Below, one piece after another: positions 63,577 through 64,000 of a stretch of DNA of 64,000 bases. The stretch lies in NCBI RefSeq assembly GCF_026342435.1, contig NZ_JAPEMT010000001.1, forward strand, positions 583,993-647,992, given 5' to 3'. The translations under genes and the position numbers were made by a program. The notes beneath the pieces were generated by a model. The model made no database searches. It was not told the DNA's origin and worked only from the letters and a program-made list of their open reading frames with translations. How positions within the stretch are numbered: position 1 is the first letter of the stretch; each line of letters begins with the position of its first letter. This DNA is from Streptomyces sp. NBC_00237. Lineage in GTDB: Bacteria > Actinomycetota > Actinomycetes > Streptomycetales > Streptomycetaceae.

Positions 63577-64000
63577 ATGGCCGGCAACAGCCAACGCAGG
63601 AACCGCCGCACGACCAACAAGAAGGGCATGCAGGTCGGCAGCGGCGGCCAGCGCCGCAAGGGGCTTGAGGGCAGGGGCCCGACCCCGAAGGCGGAGGACC
63701 GCAAGAAGCACAAGGCGAACCGTCTCGCCACCGCCAAGGCCAAGCACGCCCAGACGCGCCGCCCCGCGCCGCGCCGCGGCGGTGCCAAGGGCACGTCCGA
63801 GATGGTCGTCGGCCGCAACCCGGTGTACGAGGCCCTGCGCGACGGCGTTCCCGCGATCACGCTGTACGTGCAGCAGTACATCGACAACGACGAGCGGGTC
63901 CGCGACATCCTCCAGCTCGCCGGTGAGCGCGGCAAGATCCACCTGATGGAAGCCCCGCGCGCCGAGCTGGACCGGATGACCAACGGCCTCAACCACCAGG
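63577..64000 (+). CDS. rlmB: TrmH/SpoU-family 23S rRNA 2'-O-methyltransferase, 3'-truncated by the window edge
   Basis: The first 141 codons are visible. An 85-residue highly basic head (MAGNSQRRNRRTTNKKG, many Arg/Lys) precedes the RlmB-type substrate-binding domain beginning SEMVVGRNPVYEALRDGVPAITLYV, with LAGERGKIHLMEAPRAELDRMT. The SPOUT catalytic domain lies beyond the window. The long basic head is typical of Streptomyces members. It follows cysS in many actinobacteria. CAGGAAACAG gives a ribosome site before the ATG. Confidence 0.88.
   Translation, partial: MAGNSQRRNRRTTNKKGMQVGSGGQRRKGLEGRGPTPKAEDRKKHKANRLATAKAKHAQTRRPAPRRGGAKGTSEMVVGRNPVYEALRDGVPAITLYVQQYIDNDERVRDILQLAGERGKIHLMEAPRAELDRMTNGLNHQ

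Overview
The window is a piece of a Streptomyces chromosome, or that of a very close relative. The evidence is very high G+C with strong third-position G/C bias, GTG starts, ATGA/GTGA start-stop overlaps, mycothiol genes (mshD, mshA), glnR, phoU-phoRP, carD, nur, rsiG, the devA/devB/devE development locus, DUF397/XRE pairs and a perfect Streptomyces-type parS site. From memory the gene order follows the core arm of Streptomyces coelicolor around mshD-glnR-devA-mshA-phoRP-cysS. No database search was run. Most of the window is conserved core; strain-variable pockets lie at about 0.5-1.7 kb, 9-16 kb and 41-45 kb.

Layout. 0-9 kb: the end of a NarL-type response regulator, a Uma2 nuclease, a TPR protein, then a leftward YtrA-type GntR/ABC operon (one ATPase, three paralogous permeases) joined by a tiny repeat ORF, mshD and a secreted 5'-nucleotidase. 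9-16 kb: accessory stretch with an ABC-F pseudogene, VOC and TipAS-type MerR proteins, an XRE/DUF397 pair, two small proteins including a TTG-start zinc ribbon, a DNA-binding protein, and a TetR-controlled set of small membrane proteins. 16-22 kb: two-component system with an HtrA-like protease, a LacI regulator and glnR. 22-33 kb: MoaD-like protein, a large Q/P-rich membrane protein, an LmeA-like protein, a cysteine-containing leader peptide before a rhodanese and DUF1416 gene, DsrE, a nitrobindin-like protein, nur, ygfZ, dtd, rsiG, asparaginase and an Eis-type acetyltransferase.

33.6-41.5 kb is the most interesting block. It holds three GntR regulators (devE, devA and a third) sharing one C-terminal domain. 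Each has a divergent gene for a 37-63 residue membrane protein. The block also has the HAD phosphatase devB, a protein with two tandem aminoglycoside-phosphotransferase-like kinase domains, and a membrane-anchored copy of the C-terminal domain without a DNA-binding head. devE and devA share a near-identical, apparently leaderless promoter/operator. Read together, this looks like a membrane-linked developmental signalling module, of which as far as I recall only devA, devB and devE have been characterised.

41.5-54.8 kb: a TetR gene behind a (GAGCAG)9 repeat ORF, MerR, cupin, VOC and AraC genes, an XRE regulator with a 12-bp-arm operator, an HbhA-like coiled-coil protein, a SpoIIE-type phosphatase with an unusual receiver, an NlpC/P60 hydrolase, a methyltransferase, mshA, a YbjN protein, an MFS transporter, gpmA and a 9-cysteine mini-protein. 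54.8-64 kb: phoU and phoR-phoP on either side of a PHO box, a lipoprotein, carD, ispD-ispF, an F420-type oxidoreductase, parS, cysS and the start of a TrmH-family rRNA methyltransferase.

In function the window joins redox and thiol chemistry (mshA, mshD, sulfur transfer, cysS), nitrogen, phosphate and nickel control (glnR, phoRP, nur), and developmental control (rsiG, dev genes).
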